In this document: in pieces, positions 36,177 through 45,253 of the stretch
How positions within the stretch are numbered: the stretch's first letter is position 1
How the letters are laid out: the number at the start of each line of letters is the position of its first letter
From: an uncultured Paracoccaceae bacterium
GTDB lineage: Bacteria; Pseudomonadota; Alphaproteobacteria; Rhodobacterales; Rhodobacteraceae
Assembly: GCA_947497185.1 (NCBI GenBank)
Contig: CANMFL010000003.1
Coordinates: forward strand, 310,001-374,000
Reading direction: 5' to 3'
Length of the DNA: 64,000 bases
Notes under the pieces: model-generated
The model's database searches: none
The model's input: the letters and a program-made list of their open reading frames with translations, nothing else
Told to the model about the DNA's origin: nothing
Program-made: the position numbers and the translations under genes

Positions 36177-37274
36177 ATGCTGATTGATCGCCTTGCCGCC
36201 TATGCCGCTGTTGCCGCCGATCTCGGCGTTGACGCCGTGGCGCTTGTCCCCGGCCCGAATTTCACCCGTGCCATTGGCCACGAATTTATGAGCCACGAAC
36301 GCCCTCTTGTCGTTGTTATCCCTGCAAATGGCCCCGCCGCGGCGCTGGTCCCGAACTTGGAACTCGGCAGCTGGTCGCAGGTCGGTTTTGACGGCGCGGT
36401 CTTTGATTGGCGCGACCAAACTGGCTACGATGACGCCTTTGCGGCACTCACCCAACATCTCGGCATCACCTCTCTTGCCGTTGAGGGCCAAGTCATGCGC
36501 GTGTTTGTGCATCACGCCTTTCTCAACGCGCAGCCCGACCTGAAAATCACAGACGCCGAACGCGAAATCTCCGCACTGCGCATCGTCAAAACAGACGCCG
36601 ATATCGCCGCACTTCGCGAGGCGATCGGCATTTCAGAACGCGCATTGGCGCACACCCTGACCACGATCAAGCCGGGGCAAACCGAAAAACAAGTCGAACA
36701 GACCCTCGTTCAAGCCCTGTTTGCCGAGGGCGCCGATGGCCAGTCGTTTTCGCCCATCGTCGTGGCGGGCGCCAACACCGCCATGCCGCACGCCCACGCA
36801 GGCGACACCCCAATCAAAGAGGGCGACGCGATCCTGATCGACTTTGGTGCGCGCAAAAACGGTTTTGCCGCTGACATCACACGCACATTCTTTCTCGGCC
36901 ACGCCAGCGAAGAGCAACGCGCCGTCTACGACGCTGTCCTCCAAGCAAACCTGATCGGTCACAAAATGACCAAAGCAGGTGTGACCGCCCACGAAATCGA
37001 CGACGCGGTCACAAGCCACCTCGAATCTACACCCTACGCCGACCGCATCCGCACCAAAACGGGCCACGGCCTTGGGCGCGACGTCCACGAGGCACCCTAT
37101 ATCATGCGCGGCAACCACACCGCCCTGCCCGCAGGCACTGTCTACACCAACGAACCCGGCCTCTACGAGATCGGCAACTTCGGAGTCCGCATAGAAGACG
37201 ACGTCTTGATCACTGACGACGGCTGCATCTCCCTGACGACATTCTCAAAGGAGCTCGCGATCCTCCCGTGTTAA
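36177..37274 (+). CDS. M24-family Xaa-Pro aminopeptidase/dipeptidase
   Basis: A 365-residue creatinase-fold peptidase. The C-terminal catalytic domain carries the five metal ligands: Asp in LIDFGARKNGF and ADITRTFF, His in GHGLGRDVHEAP, and Glu in TNEPGLYEIG and VRIEDDVL. The N-terminal creatinase domain is present. The ATG at 36177 is preferred over an adjacent TTG. It is embedded in the dipeptide transporter operon and overlaps the permease start by seven bases, so it probably hydrolyses imported proline-containing dipeptides. Confidence 0.93.
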   Translation: MLIDRLAAYAAVAADLGVDAVALVPGPNFTRAIGHEFMSHERPLVVVIPANGPAAALVPNLELGSWSQVGFDGAVFDWRDQTGYDDAFAALTQHLGITSLAVEGQVMRVFVHHAFLNAQPDLKITDAEREISALRIVKTDADIAALREAIGISERALAHTLTTIKPGQTEKQVEQTLVQALFAEGADGQSFSPIVVAGANTAMPHAHAGDTPIKEGDAILIDFGARKNGFAADITRTFFLGHASEEQRAVYDAVLQANLIGHKMTKAGVTAHEIDDAVTSHLESTPYADRIRTKTGHGLGRDVHEAPYIMRGNHTALPAGTVYTNEPGLYEIGNFGVRIEDDVLITDDGCISLTTFSKELAILPC

Positions 37275-38275
37275 ATTATATCCTCAGCCGCATCCTGACA
37301 TTTATACCGACATTCGTTGGCGTAACGTTAATTTCATTCGGATTTATCCGCGTTTTACCGGGCGATCCGATTATCGTGATGGCGGGCGAACGCGGCATGT
37401 CCGACGCACGCTACGCCGAATTGTCTGCGCAATACGGATTTGATCAACCAATCTACAAACAATTCTGGGACTACCTGACCGGCGTTATGCAGGGCGATCT
37501 CGGCAATTCATTTGTCACAAAACGCCCCGTCTGGGACGAGTTCTTCGCGCTCTTTCCCGCGACGCTGGAACTGTCCATCTGCGCCATGCTTTTCGCGCTT
37601 GCACTCGGCCTGCCTGCTGGCGTGATCGCGGCGGTGAACCGTGGTAAATTCTTCGATCGCGCATTGATGTCCACAGCCCTCATCGGATACTCTATGCCCA
37701 TATTCTGGTGGGCTTTGCTGCTGATCATTGTGTTCTCGGGCAACCTTCAGTGGACACCGGTTTCCGGCCGCATCGACCTGCTGTACTACTTCCCCGACCC
37801 CACCGGTTTTATGCTGATCGACAGCCTCACATCGGGCCAATCGGGGGCCTTCAAATCAGCGGTACGTCACCTGATCCTACCGACCATCGTCCTCGGCACG
37901 ATCCCCCTCGCCGTCATAGCGCGGCAAACTCGATCAGCCATGCTCGAAGTCTTGGGCGAAGACTACATTCGCACCGCCCGCGCCAAAGGTCTGTCCACCG
38001 GACGCATCAACGGCATCCACGCGCTGCGCAACGCACTAATCCCCGTGATCACGGTCATCGGCCTGTCGGTCGGTACATTGCTCGCGGGCGCGATCCTGAC
38101 CGAAACGATTTTCTCGTGGCCGGGCATCGGCAAATGGATGGTCGATAGCATCTTCCGCCGCGACTACCCCGTTGTGCAAGGCGGCCTGTTGTTGATCGCC
38201 GTTATGGTCATGGTCGTTAACCTTACTGTTGATATGCTTTACGGCGTCATTAACCCTAAAATCAGGAAGCGCTGA
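37268..38275 (+). CDS. Peptide ABC transporter permease (DppB-like)
   Basis: A 335-residue inner membrane permease of the DppB type with six predicted membrane helices. The conserved family segment RQTRSAMLEVLGEDYIRTAR followed by AKGLS, and the EAA-type loop 'ALRNALIPVITVIGLSVGTLLAGA' are intact. It begins with GTG inside the end of the M24 gene and ends overlapping the next permease (TGATG). Confidence 0.92.
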   Translation: MLNYILSRILTFIPTFVGVTLISFGFIRVLPGDPIIVMAGERGMSDARYAELSAQYGFDQPIYKQFWDYLTGVMQGDLGNSFVTKRPVWDEFFALFPATLELSICAMLFALALGLPAGVIAAVNRGKFFDRALMSTALIGYSMPIFWWALLLIIVFSGNLQWTPVSGRIDLLYYFPDPTGFMLIDSLTSGQSGAFKSAVRHLILPTIVLGTIPLAVIARQTRSAMLEVLGEDYIRTARAKGLSTGRINGIHALRNALIPVITVIGLSVGTLLAGAILTETIFSWPGIGKWMVDSIFRRDYPVVQGGLLLIAVMVMVVNLTVDMLYGVINPKIRKR

Positions 38276-39168
38276 TGACCGATACTTCAGCAGAAACAAG
38301 CACCCGCCCCGGTCGCCTCAGTGAATTCTGGTTCTATTTTCGCGAAAATCGCGGTGCCGTTATCGGCCTATGGATCTTCGCAGCTTTTGCATTCGTGGCA
38401 CTGTTCGGTCCGTGGATCGCACCGCATGACCCCACCGCGCAATACCGTGAATTCGCGCTTCTTCCCCCATTTTGGCAGGAAGGCGGCAACTCTAGCTACC
38501 TTTTAGGCACCGATCCACTGGGCCGCGATATGCTGTCGCGGCTTATCGTCGGGGCGCGGTACTCGTTCTTTGTCGGCATCGTTGTGGTCTCAATCGCGGC
38601 ATCTGGTGGGATCATCCTCGGCCTGCTGTCCGGTTTCGCACCCAAGTGGCTCGACACGATTATCATGCGTATCATGGACATCATCCTCGCGTTTCCATCC
38701 CTGCTCTTGGCGCTGGTTCTCGTCGCCATTTTGGGGCCATCGTTAACCAATGCGATGATCGCAATCGCCATCGTTCTACAGCCACATTACGTGCGTTTGA
38801 CCCGTGCAAGTGTTCTCGCTGAACGGCAAAAAGACTATGTCACATCGGCCCGCGTCGCAGGCGCAAGCAAAACGCGGTTGATGTTCATCACGGTCCTGCC
38901 GAACTGCCTCGCACCGATTATCGTGCAAGCAGCACTGTCGTTTTCAACCGCGATTTTGGACGCCGCCGCCCTCGGGTTCCTTGGCATGGGGGCGCAACCC
39001 CCAACCCCAGAATGGGGCACAATGCTCGCCGAAGCGCGCGAATTTATCCTGCGCGCATGGTGGGTCGTCACCTTCCCGGGCATCGCGATCCTTGTCACGG
39101 TTTTGGCCATCAACTTGATGGGCGACGGACTACGCGACGCGCTTGATCCTAAACTGAAACGGAGCTGA
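38275..39168 (+). CDS. Peptide ABC transporter permease (DppC-like)
   Basis: A 297-residue second permease with the N-terminal extension typical of DppC (FWFYFRENRGAVIGLWIFA) and the EAA loop region (VTSARVAGASKTRLMFITV, then LPNCLAPIIVQAAL). FGPWIAPHDP near residue 43 is a DppC mark. Coupled to both neighbours (one-base overlap with DppB, one-base gap to the ATPase gene). Confidence 0.93.
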   Translation: MTDTSAETSTRPGRLSEFWFYFRENRGAVIGLWIFAAFAFVALFGPWIAPHDPTAQYREFALLPPFWQEGGNSSYLLGTDPLGRDMLSRLIVGARYSFFVGIVVVSIAASGGIILGLLSGFAPKWLDTIIMRIMDIILAFPSLLLALVLVAILGPSLTNAMIAIAIVLQPHYVRLTRASVLAERQKDYVTSARVAGASKTRLMFITVLPNCLAPIIVQAALSFSTAILDAAALGFLGMGAQPPTPEWGTMLAEAREFILRAWWVVTFPGIAILVTVLAINLMGDGLRDALDPKLKRS

Positions 39169-39169
39169 T

Positions 39170-40147
39170 ATGTCACTTTTACGCATCCGTAACCTTTCGG
39201 TCGATTTCGCGACAGCTTCCGGTAAATTCCGGGCCGTCGATCAAGTAGACCAAGACGTCGACACAGGTGAAATCCTCGCCATTGTTGGGGAAAGTGGGTC
39301 GGGTAAATCCGTGTCCATGCTCGCCATGATGGGCCTCCTGCCGTGGACCGCGACTGTCACAGCCGACGAGATGACTTTCGACGGTCACAACCTACTGACG
39401 ATGGACGCCAAATCACGGCGCAAAATTGTCGGCAACGATCTTGCCATGATTTTTCAAGAACCGATGTCATCGCTGAACCCCTGTTTTCCGGTCGGTTGGC
39501 AGATCAAAGAATCCTTGCGTGTCCACCTTGGCCTGAATCGCAAACAACGCCATGCACGTGCAATCGAGTTGTTCGAACAGGTTGGCATCCCTGACCCTGA
39601 ACGGCGCCTTTCGGCATTTCCGCACCAAATGTCTGGTGGCATGAACCAACGTGTGATGATTGCTATGGCGATTGCCTGTAAACCAAAACTGTTGATCGCG
39701 GATGAGCCGACAACCGCGCTCGACGTCACGATCCAAGCACAAATCCTCGACCTGCTCGCCTCTCTGCGCGACGAAACAGGCATGGGCCTTGTTTTGATCA
39801 CACACGATATGGGTGTCGTGGCCGAAACAGCGGAACGCGTCAGCGTGCAATACGCCGGCCAAAAGATCGAAGAACAACAGGTCGTGCCATTGTTCGACGA
39901 GCCGCATCACCCTTACACCAATGCGCTGCTTGATGCCTTACCCGAACGCGCAACCGACAAACGCCTGCCCACTATTCCCGGTGTTGTGCCCGGCCAGTTT
40001 GACAGGCCGACCGGTTGCCTGTTTTCCCCGCGCTGCAAATTCGCGGACGGCAAATGCAAAACGGACGCACCTGCGCCACAGTCAGACGCACTTGGCCGCG
40101 CCCGCTGCTTCTATCCGCTCAACACAAACGCAAGGCAAGCATCATGA
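39170..40147 (+). CDS. Peptide ABC transporter ATP-binding protein (DppD-like)
   Basis: ATPase of 325 residues. Walker A GESGSGKSVS, Q-loop FQEPMSSLNPCF, signature SGGMNQRVMIAMAI, Walker B LLIADEPTTALDV, and the oligopeptide-specific C-terminal Cys region (GCLFSPRCKFADGKC) with four Cys that may bind an Fe-S cluster or metal. It overlaps the second ATPase by four bases. Confidence 0.94.
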   Translation: MSLLRIRNLSVDFATASGKFRAVDQVDQDVDTGEILAIVGESGSGKSVSMLAMMGLLPWTATVTADEMTFDGHNLLTMDAKSRRKIVGNDLAMIFQEPMSSLNPCFPVGWQIKESLRVHLGLNRKQRHARAIELFEQVGIPDPERRLSAFPHQMSGGMNQRVMIAMAIACKPKLLIADEPTTALDVTIQAQILDLLASLRDETGMGLVLITHDMGVVAETAERVSVQYAGQKIEEQQVVPLFDEPHHPYTNALLDALPERATDKRLPTIPGVVPGQFDRPTGCLFSPRCKFADGKCKTDAPAPQSDALGRARCFYPLNTNARQAS

Positions 40148-41100
40148 CGGCCCCTATTATGACCGCAACCGCCCTCGCGCGGCATTATCAAGTCGGCGGC
40201 GGCATGTTCAGCAAACCGAAGACCTTAAAGGCCGTCGGTGGCATTGATTTCGCTTTGTCTCCGGGCAAAACTCTCGCCGTTGTGGGCGAAAGTGGTTGTG
40301 GAAAGTCCACGCTCGCGCGCCTTGTCACGATGATCGAAGAGCCAACATCGGGTTCCTTTGCCATTGATGGCAACATTGTATTGCCTGAAAACTGGGCCTC
40401 CTTACGCAGTTCGATCCAAATTGTATTCCAAGACCCCTATGGATCGCTAAATCCACGCCAACGGATCGCGCAAATCCTAGAGGAGCCGCTCGTCATTAAT
40501 CGACCCGAGATGTCCCGAGCCGAGCGTGAAGCAAAAGCCCGCGAGATGATCAAACTCGTCGGCCTACGCCCTGAACATTACGATCGCTACCCGCACATGT
40601 TCTCTGGCGGGCAACGGCAGCGCATCGCGATTGCGCGTGCGCTCATGTTAGACCCAAAAGTGTTAGTATTAGATGAACCCGTGTCCGCTTTGGATCTGTC
40701 GATCCAATCCGCAGTACTCAATCTGCTCATCGACCTCCAAGAACGCCTGAACCTCGCCTATTTGTTCATTTCCCACGATCTAAGCGTGGTCAAACACATC
40801 TCTGACGACGTCATCGTGATGTACCTCGGACGTGCGGTCGAACGCGGATCAAAAGACGCGGTTTTTGCCGGCGCCAAACATCCCTACACCAAAGCGTTGC
40901 TATCCGCGACGCCGCAAGCGGCCCCAAAATCGCCCAAAGAACGGATCAAACTGTCGGGTGAATTGCCTTCGCCGCTTGCTGTGCCTGATGGCTGTCCGTT
41001 CGCACCACGCTGCTGGAAAGTCCAAGATAAATGCCGTTCCGAGCGCCCAGAACTGACTGCGGACGCCCACGCGGCAGCTTGTTTTTTCCCCGAGAACTAA
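40144..41100 (+). CDS. Peptide ABC transporter ATP-binding protein (DppF-like)
   Basis: Second ATPase, 318 residues. Walker A GESGCGKST, Q-loop FQDPYGSLNPRQ, signature SGGQRQRIAIARAL, Walker B VLVLDEPVSALDLS, and C-terminal CPFAPRCWKVQDKC. The start ATG 40144 overlaps the DppD stop. It converges on potC, with a four-base overlap at 41097-41100. Confidence 0.94.
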   Translation: MTAPIMTATALARHYQVGGGMFSKPKTLKAVGGIDFALSPGKTLAVVGESGCGKSTLARLVTMIEEPTSGSFAIDGNIVLPENWASLRSSIQIVFQDPYGSLNPRQRIAQILEEPLVINRPEMSRAEREAKAREMIKLVGLRPEHYDRYPHMFSGGQRQRIAIARALMLDPKVLVLDEPVSALDLSIQSAVLNLLIDLQERLNLAYLFISHDLSVVKHISDDVIVMYLGRAVERGSKDAVFAGAKHPYTKALLSATPQAAPKSPKERIKLSGELPSPLAVPDGCPFAPRCWKVQDKCRSERPELTADAHAAACFFPEN

Positions 41101-41912
41101 CCCTGTGCCGCCCGCACTTCGTCCGCCTTTTGGCGGGCGACGTTGCGCTTCATGACCAAAGATGCGGTGATCACGCCAACAGTGACGATACCGATCATAA
41201 TGGTCGATAGCGCGTTAATTTCAGGCGTCACACCAAGCCGAACAGCCGAGAAAATCTTAATCGGCAGCGTCGTCGACGACGGCCCAGACGCGAACGACGC
41301 GATCACCAAATCGTCCAGCGACAAGGTAAAAGCCAGCAACCATCCAGCGATCACCGATGGCGCGATAATCGGCAGCGTGACAGAGCGGAATGCGTCAAAC
41401 GGGGTGCAACCAAGGTCAAGCGCGGCCTCTTCCAACGACTTGTCAAAGCTCACCAAACGGGACGAGACCACGACAGAAACATAGCACATCGAAAACGTCG
41501 TATGGGCCAATACAATTGTCAGCACACCACGGTCTAAATCGATGGCAATAAAAAACAAAAGCAACGACAATCCGGTGATCACTTCCGGCATGACTAACGG
41601 TGCATAGACCATCCCCGAAAACAACGTGCGCCCAAAAAACCGACCGCCGCGCACCATCACATAGGCTGCCATCGTGCCGAGAATCGTCGCCAATGTGGAC
41701 GACCAGAACCCGACCTTCACCGTGATCCAAGCCGCGTCCAAGAACGCGGTGTTTTGCATTAATTCGGCGTACCACTTTGTCGAAAATCCAGCCCAGACCG
41801 TGACAAGTCGACTTTCATTAAAGCTATAAATCACGAGAATGATCATCGGCAAATATAGGAACACAAAACCGACAGTCAGCGACGTCGCATTAAACCAGCT
41901 GAAGCGTCTCAT
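41097..41912 (-). CDS. Putrescine/spermidine ABC transporter permease (PotI/PotC-like)
   Basis: A 271-residue permease with six membrane segments and the EAA-type motif EEAALDLGCTPFDAFRSVTL. The segment LSLDDLVIASFASGPSSTTL is typical of PotC/PotI. Its start overlaps the other permease stop by four bases. Confidence 0.92.
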   Translation of the reverse strand: MRRFSWFNATSLTVGFVFLYLPMIILVIYSFNESRLVTVWAGFSTKWYAELMQNTAFLDAAWITVKVGFWSSTLATILGTMAAYVMVRGGRFFGRTLFSGMVYAPLVMPEVITGLSLLLFFIAIDLDRGVLTIVLAHTTFSMCYVSVVVSSRLVSFDKSLEEAALDLGCTPFDAFRSVTLPIIAPSVIAGWLLAFTLSLDDLVIASFASGPSSTTLPIKIFSAVRLGVTPEINALSTIMIGIVTVGVITASLVMKRNVARQKADEVRAAQG

Positions 41913-42799
41913 CCATCAGTCTCCCGCTGTTTTTGTTCGTTGCGCTGGAACAGAATGATCGGGATGATCAAGATCAACAGCAGGATCACTGCGACTGTCG
42001 ACGCCACTGGCCAATCACGGTTCGAGAAAAATTCCTCCCACAGTACTTTCCCGATCATCAAGGTATCTGATCCACCTAGCAACGATGGGATGACGAATTC
42101 GCCCAGCGACGGGATGAACACCAGAAAACAGCCCGCGATAATGCCGGATTTCGCCAGTGGCGCAGTGACGAGCCAGAATGCCTGAGTGCGCGTACATCCA
42201 AGGTCTTCTGCCGCTTCGAGTAGGCTGTCGTCCATCTTTTCCAGCGCCGCATAAATCGGAAGCACCATGAACGGCAAATATGTGTAAACGATGCCGATAT
42301 AGACGGCAACATTCGTGTTTAAGATCGTCAGGGGCGCATCGATCAGACCGATTCCTAACAGCAATTGGTTAAGATATCCTTCAGTTCCCAAAATGCCGAT
42401 CCACGCATAAACGCGAATCAAAAACGACGTCCAAAATGGCAAAATGATCAACATCATCAGCATCGGGCGCCATTCTTCTGCGGCCTTTGCCATCGCGTAA
42501 GCAATTGGAAAGCCTACTAAAAGCGTAAAAAATGTAGCGATTAACGCAATCTTCAAACTTGAGAGATACGCTTTCCAATACAGATCATCACCCGTCAGAA
42601 AGGCGTAATTCTCCCAGTTAAGCTCGGCAAAAAACGCCTTAACCCCGTCCCATCCGGTCGAAAGGTCTAGCTGCGGACCGTAGGGTGGGATCGATAATTC
42701 ATAGTAAGAGAAACTAATGCGAACAACGATGAGGAAAGGCACCAAAAATAGCGCAAACAACCACAAATACGGTATCGCGATGAGAGTAAAGCGGCGCAT
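41909..42799 (-). CDS. Putrescine/spermidine ABC transporter permease (PotH/PotB-like)
   Basis: A 296-residue permease with an extended N-terminal part that includes a periplasmic loop (SIPPYGPQLDLSTGWDGVKAF), characteristic of PotH/PotB, followed by the EAA-type segment LLEAAEDLGCTRTQAFWLVT. It lies one base from the ATPase gene and overlaps the other permease. Confidence 0.92.
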   Translation of the reverse strand: MRRFTLIAIPYLWLFALFLVPFLIVVRISFSYYELSIPPYGPQLDLSTGWDGVKAFFAELNWENYAFLTGDDLYWKAYLSSLKIALIATFFTLLVGFPIAYAMAKAAEEWRPMLMMLIILPFWTSFLIRVYAWIGILGTEGYLNQLLLGIGLIDAPLTILNTNVAVYIGIVYTYLPFMVLPIYAALEKMDDSLLEAAEDLGCTRTQAFWLVTAPLAKSGIIAGCFLVFIPSLGEFVIPSLLGGSDTLMIGKVLWEEFFSNRDWPVASTVAVILLLILIIPIILFQRNEQKQRETDG

Positions 42800-42800
42800 C

Positions 42801-43928
42801 TTACGCGGTCAACACGACACCAGCGGTGTCGGTCCATGACAGCCAAACGGTGTCTTCCCATGTGAAACTTCGTCGTGCGATCCGGCGATCATTCGCGGTT
42901 TGGGCTTTGATGACTTTCCCATCAGGCAGTTCAACGTGATAGGTCGAAATGTTCCCGAGATAGGCGATATCCAACACCGCCCCTTTGATCTTGTTCGGAC
43001 GATCCTGTGGTTCATCTTGCGTGATTGTAATTTTCTCGGGGCGCACGGCATAGGTACATTGCGTGTCAGCGGACAAATCTGTCTTAGCTCTGATCGGCGG
43101 CTGGCCTTCTGCCCAGCTGATCGTGGCCACGCCGTCCACAACAGCGGCGTGCCCTTCGATAAAGTTCACTTCACCGATGAAATCGGCGACGTAAACGGAA
43201 TTGGGATTCTCATAGATCCGGTCAGGGGTGGCGACTTGGACGATTACACCAGCGTCCATAACGGCAACACGAGACGCGACAGTCATTGCCTCTTCTTGAT
43301 CGTGCGTCACAATCACAAACGTCGTGCCGGTTTTTTCTTGGATATCCATCAATTCGAACTGCGTCTCATGACGCAGCTTTTTATCAAGCGCACCTAACGG
43401 CTCGTCCAACAACAACAATTTCGGTGCTTTCGCCAGAGATCGCGCCAAAGCAACACGTTGCCGTTGACCACCAGAAATCTGGTGTGGCTTGCGTTTCGCG
43501 AATTTCTGCAAACGGGTCAGACGCAGCATTTCATCAACCCGCGCGGGGATGTCGGCCTTGTCCATATCGGATCGCTTCAGCCCGAAAGCGATGTTTTCGT
43601 AGACACTGAGGTGTGGAAACAGCGCATAGGATTGAAACATCATGTTTACCGCGCGCTGGTTCGGCGGCACATTCGCGATGTCTTTTCCATCTAACTCAAT
43701 CGTGCCTGTCGTCGGCTTTTCAAATCCGGCCAACATCCGCATCAGGGTCGTTTTCCCACAGCCAGACGGACCGAGCAGCGCAAAGAATTCTTTGGCATAG
43801 ATATCCAGCGTCAGGTCATCAATGGCGGTAAAGTCACCAAAATTCTTCGTCACATTACGAAAGCGGATCAGCGGCTTTTCAGTCGCATCTTCCCAAGGGG
43901 CAAAGACGTCTTGTGGCGATTGCGCCAT
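42801..43928 (-). CDS. Putrescine/spermidine ABC transporter ATP-binding protein (PotG/PotA-like)
   Basis: ATPase of 375 residues. Walker A GPSGCGKTT, signature SGGQRQRVALARSL, Walker B LLLLDEPLGALDK, H-loop THDQEEAM, and a C-terminal TOBE domain (VRPEKITIT). The PotA/PotG group is clear from length and motifs. An 86-base gap with a hairpin separates it from the binding-protein gene. Confidence 0.93.
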   Translation of the reverse strand: MAQSPQDVFAPWEDATEKPLIRFRNVTKNFGDFTAIDDLTLDIYAKEFFALLGPSGCGKTTLMRMLAGFEKPTTGTIELDGKDIANVPPNQRAVNMMFQSYALFPHLSVYENIAFGLKRSDMDKADIPARVDEMLRLTRLQKFAKRKPHQISGGQRQRVALARSLAKAPKLLLLDEPLGALDKKLRHETQFELMDIQEKTGTTFVIVTHDQEEAMTVASRVAVMDAGVIVQVATPDRIYENPNSVYVADFIGEVNFIEGHAAVVDGVATISWAEGQPPIRAKTDLSADTQCTYAVRPEKITITQDEPQDRPNKIKGAVLDIAYLGNISTYHVELPDGKVIKAQTANDRRIARRSFTWEDTVWLSWTDTAGVVLTA

Positions 43929-43956
43929 ATGTGGGGTCTCACTTTAGGGTTTTAGC

Positions 43957-43985
43957 GGCGTGCATCGGGGAATCCGGTGCACGCC
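43957..43985 (-). terminator. Intra-operon hairpin between binding protein and ATPase genes
   Basis: A GC-rich stem of about 12 pairs (43957-43968 with 43974-43985, one G-U pair) with a five-base loop. It lies between potF-like and potG-like genes on the same strand. No clear T-run, so it may be an RNA-stabilising structure at the 3' end of the binding-protein message. Confidence 0.55.
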
Positions 43986-44014
43986 TTGTGTACGTGTTGT
44001 GCACGTGTAGTGAT

Positions 44015-45094
44015 TTAGGTTCCGGACTTAATTTTGGTCCACAAACGCGTAATCGTCCGCTGCACACGCGAGTCGTAAGGGGCCTTTGTGTACAGATTTT
44101 CGAGCGTCGCGGCGTCCGGGTAAATCGCCGTATCCCCGATCACATCCTCAATCAAGAACTCTTGCGACGCCAGATTGCCGTTTGCATAATAAACGTAGTT
44201 CGACGCTGCGGCCATGTTCTGTGCATCAAGAATAAAGTTCAGGAAGGTGTGCGCGGCTTCCGGATTTGGCGCGTCCACTGGAATCGCCATTTGGTCAAAC
44301 CACATCAACGCCCCTTCTGTCGGCGCGTTATATGCGATTTCGACGCCATTGTCGGCCTCGTCAGCACGGTCACGCGCTTGCAAAATGTCACCGGACCAAC
44401 CGAATGCTACGCAAATATCACCGTTTGCCAAGGCATTGATGTACTCGGACGAATGAAACTTCTGAATGTACGGGCGCACGCCCATCAGAAGCTCTTCGGC
44501 CTTTGCAATCGCATCAGAATCTTCGCTGTTCGGGTCTTCACCGAGGAAGTTCAATGCGGCAGGAATCACCTCTGACGGGGCATCAAGGAAATACACGCCA
44601 CATGCGGACAGTTTTTCCATGTTCTCAGGATTGAAAATCAGATCAAGCGAATTGATCGGGGCATCTTCACCCAAGACTTCGGCGACCTTTGCGACGTTCA
44701 CGCCAAGGCCAGTCGTGCCCCACATGTAGTTGATTGAATAGGCGTTTTCGGGATCATACTGCGCTGTTCGCGCTTCGATAATATCCCAAAGATTGCCTGC
44801 ATTTGGCAGTTGATCCATATCGAGAGGCCGGAAAGCACCCGCAGAAATTTGACGCTGAAGGAAATCACCAGTCGGCACAACAACGTCGTAACCTGATGAT
44901 CCTGCGAGCATTTTCGTCTCAAGCACTTCGTTGCTATCAAACACGTCATAAATCAGGTCGATACCTGTTTCTTCTTCGAATTTGGTCAGCAAGTCTTCGT
45001 CGATATAGTCAGACCAGTTGTAAACCCGCACTTCTTCGGCGAATGCAGCGCTGGCGAATGTTGTCGTGGCCAGCAACAAAGCAATCTTTTTCAT
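44015..45094 (-). CDS. Polyamine ABC transporter substrate-binding protein (PotF/PotD-like)
   Basis: Periplasmic protein of 359 residues with signal peptide MKKIALLLATTTFASAAFA and mature start EEVRVYNWSDYIDED, the hallmark of PotD/PotF. Further marks are VPTGDFLQRQI and YMWGTTGLGVN. The following aminotransferase and FAD oxidase suggest putrescine as main substrate. It is the first gene of the leftward transporter operon, divergent from the aminotransferase. Confidence 0.93.
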   Translation of the reverse strand: MKKIALLLATTTFASAAFAEEVRVYNWSDYIDEDLLTKFEEETGIDLIYDVFDSNEVLETKMLAGSSGYDVVVPTGDFLQRQISAGAFRPLDMDQLPNAGNLWDIIEARTAQYDPENAYSINYMWGTTGLGVNVAKVAEVLGEDAPINSLDLIFNPENMEKLSACGVYFLDAPSEVIPAALNFLGEDPNSEDSDAIAKAEELLMGVRPYIQKFHSSEYINALANGDICVAFGWSGDILQARDRADEADNGVEIAYNAPTEGALMWFDQMAIPVDAPNPEAAHTFLNFILDAQNMAAASNYVYYANGNLASQEFLIEDVIGDTAIYPDAATLENLYTKAPYDSRVQRTITRLWTKIKSGT

Positions 45095-45253
45095 CGGTAT
45101 CTCCCGTCGATGTCAGTGAGAGTCTCTTGCCCTCATATTCTCGATATGATCAATTTCGCAAAGCCAATGCAATACAAGAGCACGTTGCGGCACAGCATTC
45201 AGACTGCGGCACAACGCAAAATGGCAAATCTCAGCCCAAAAAGGATGCATCTG

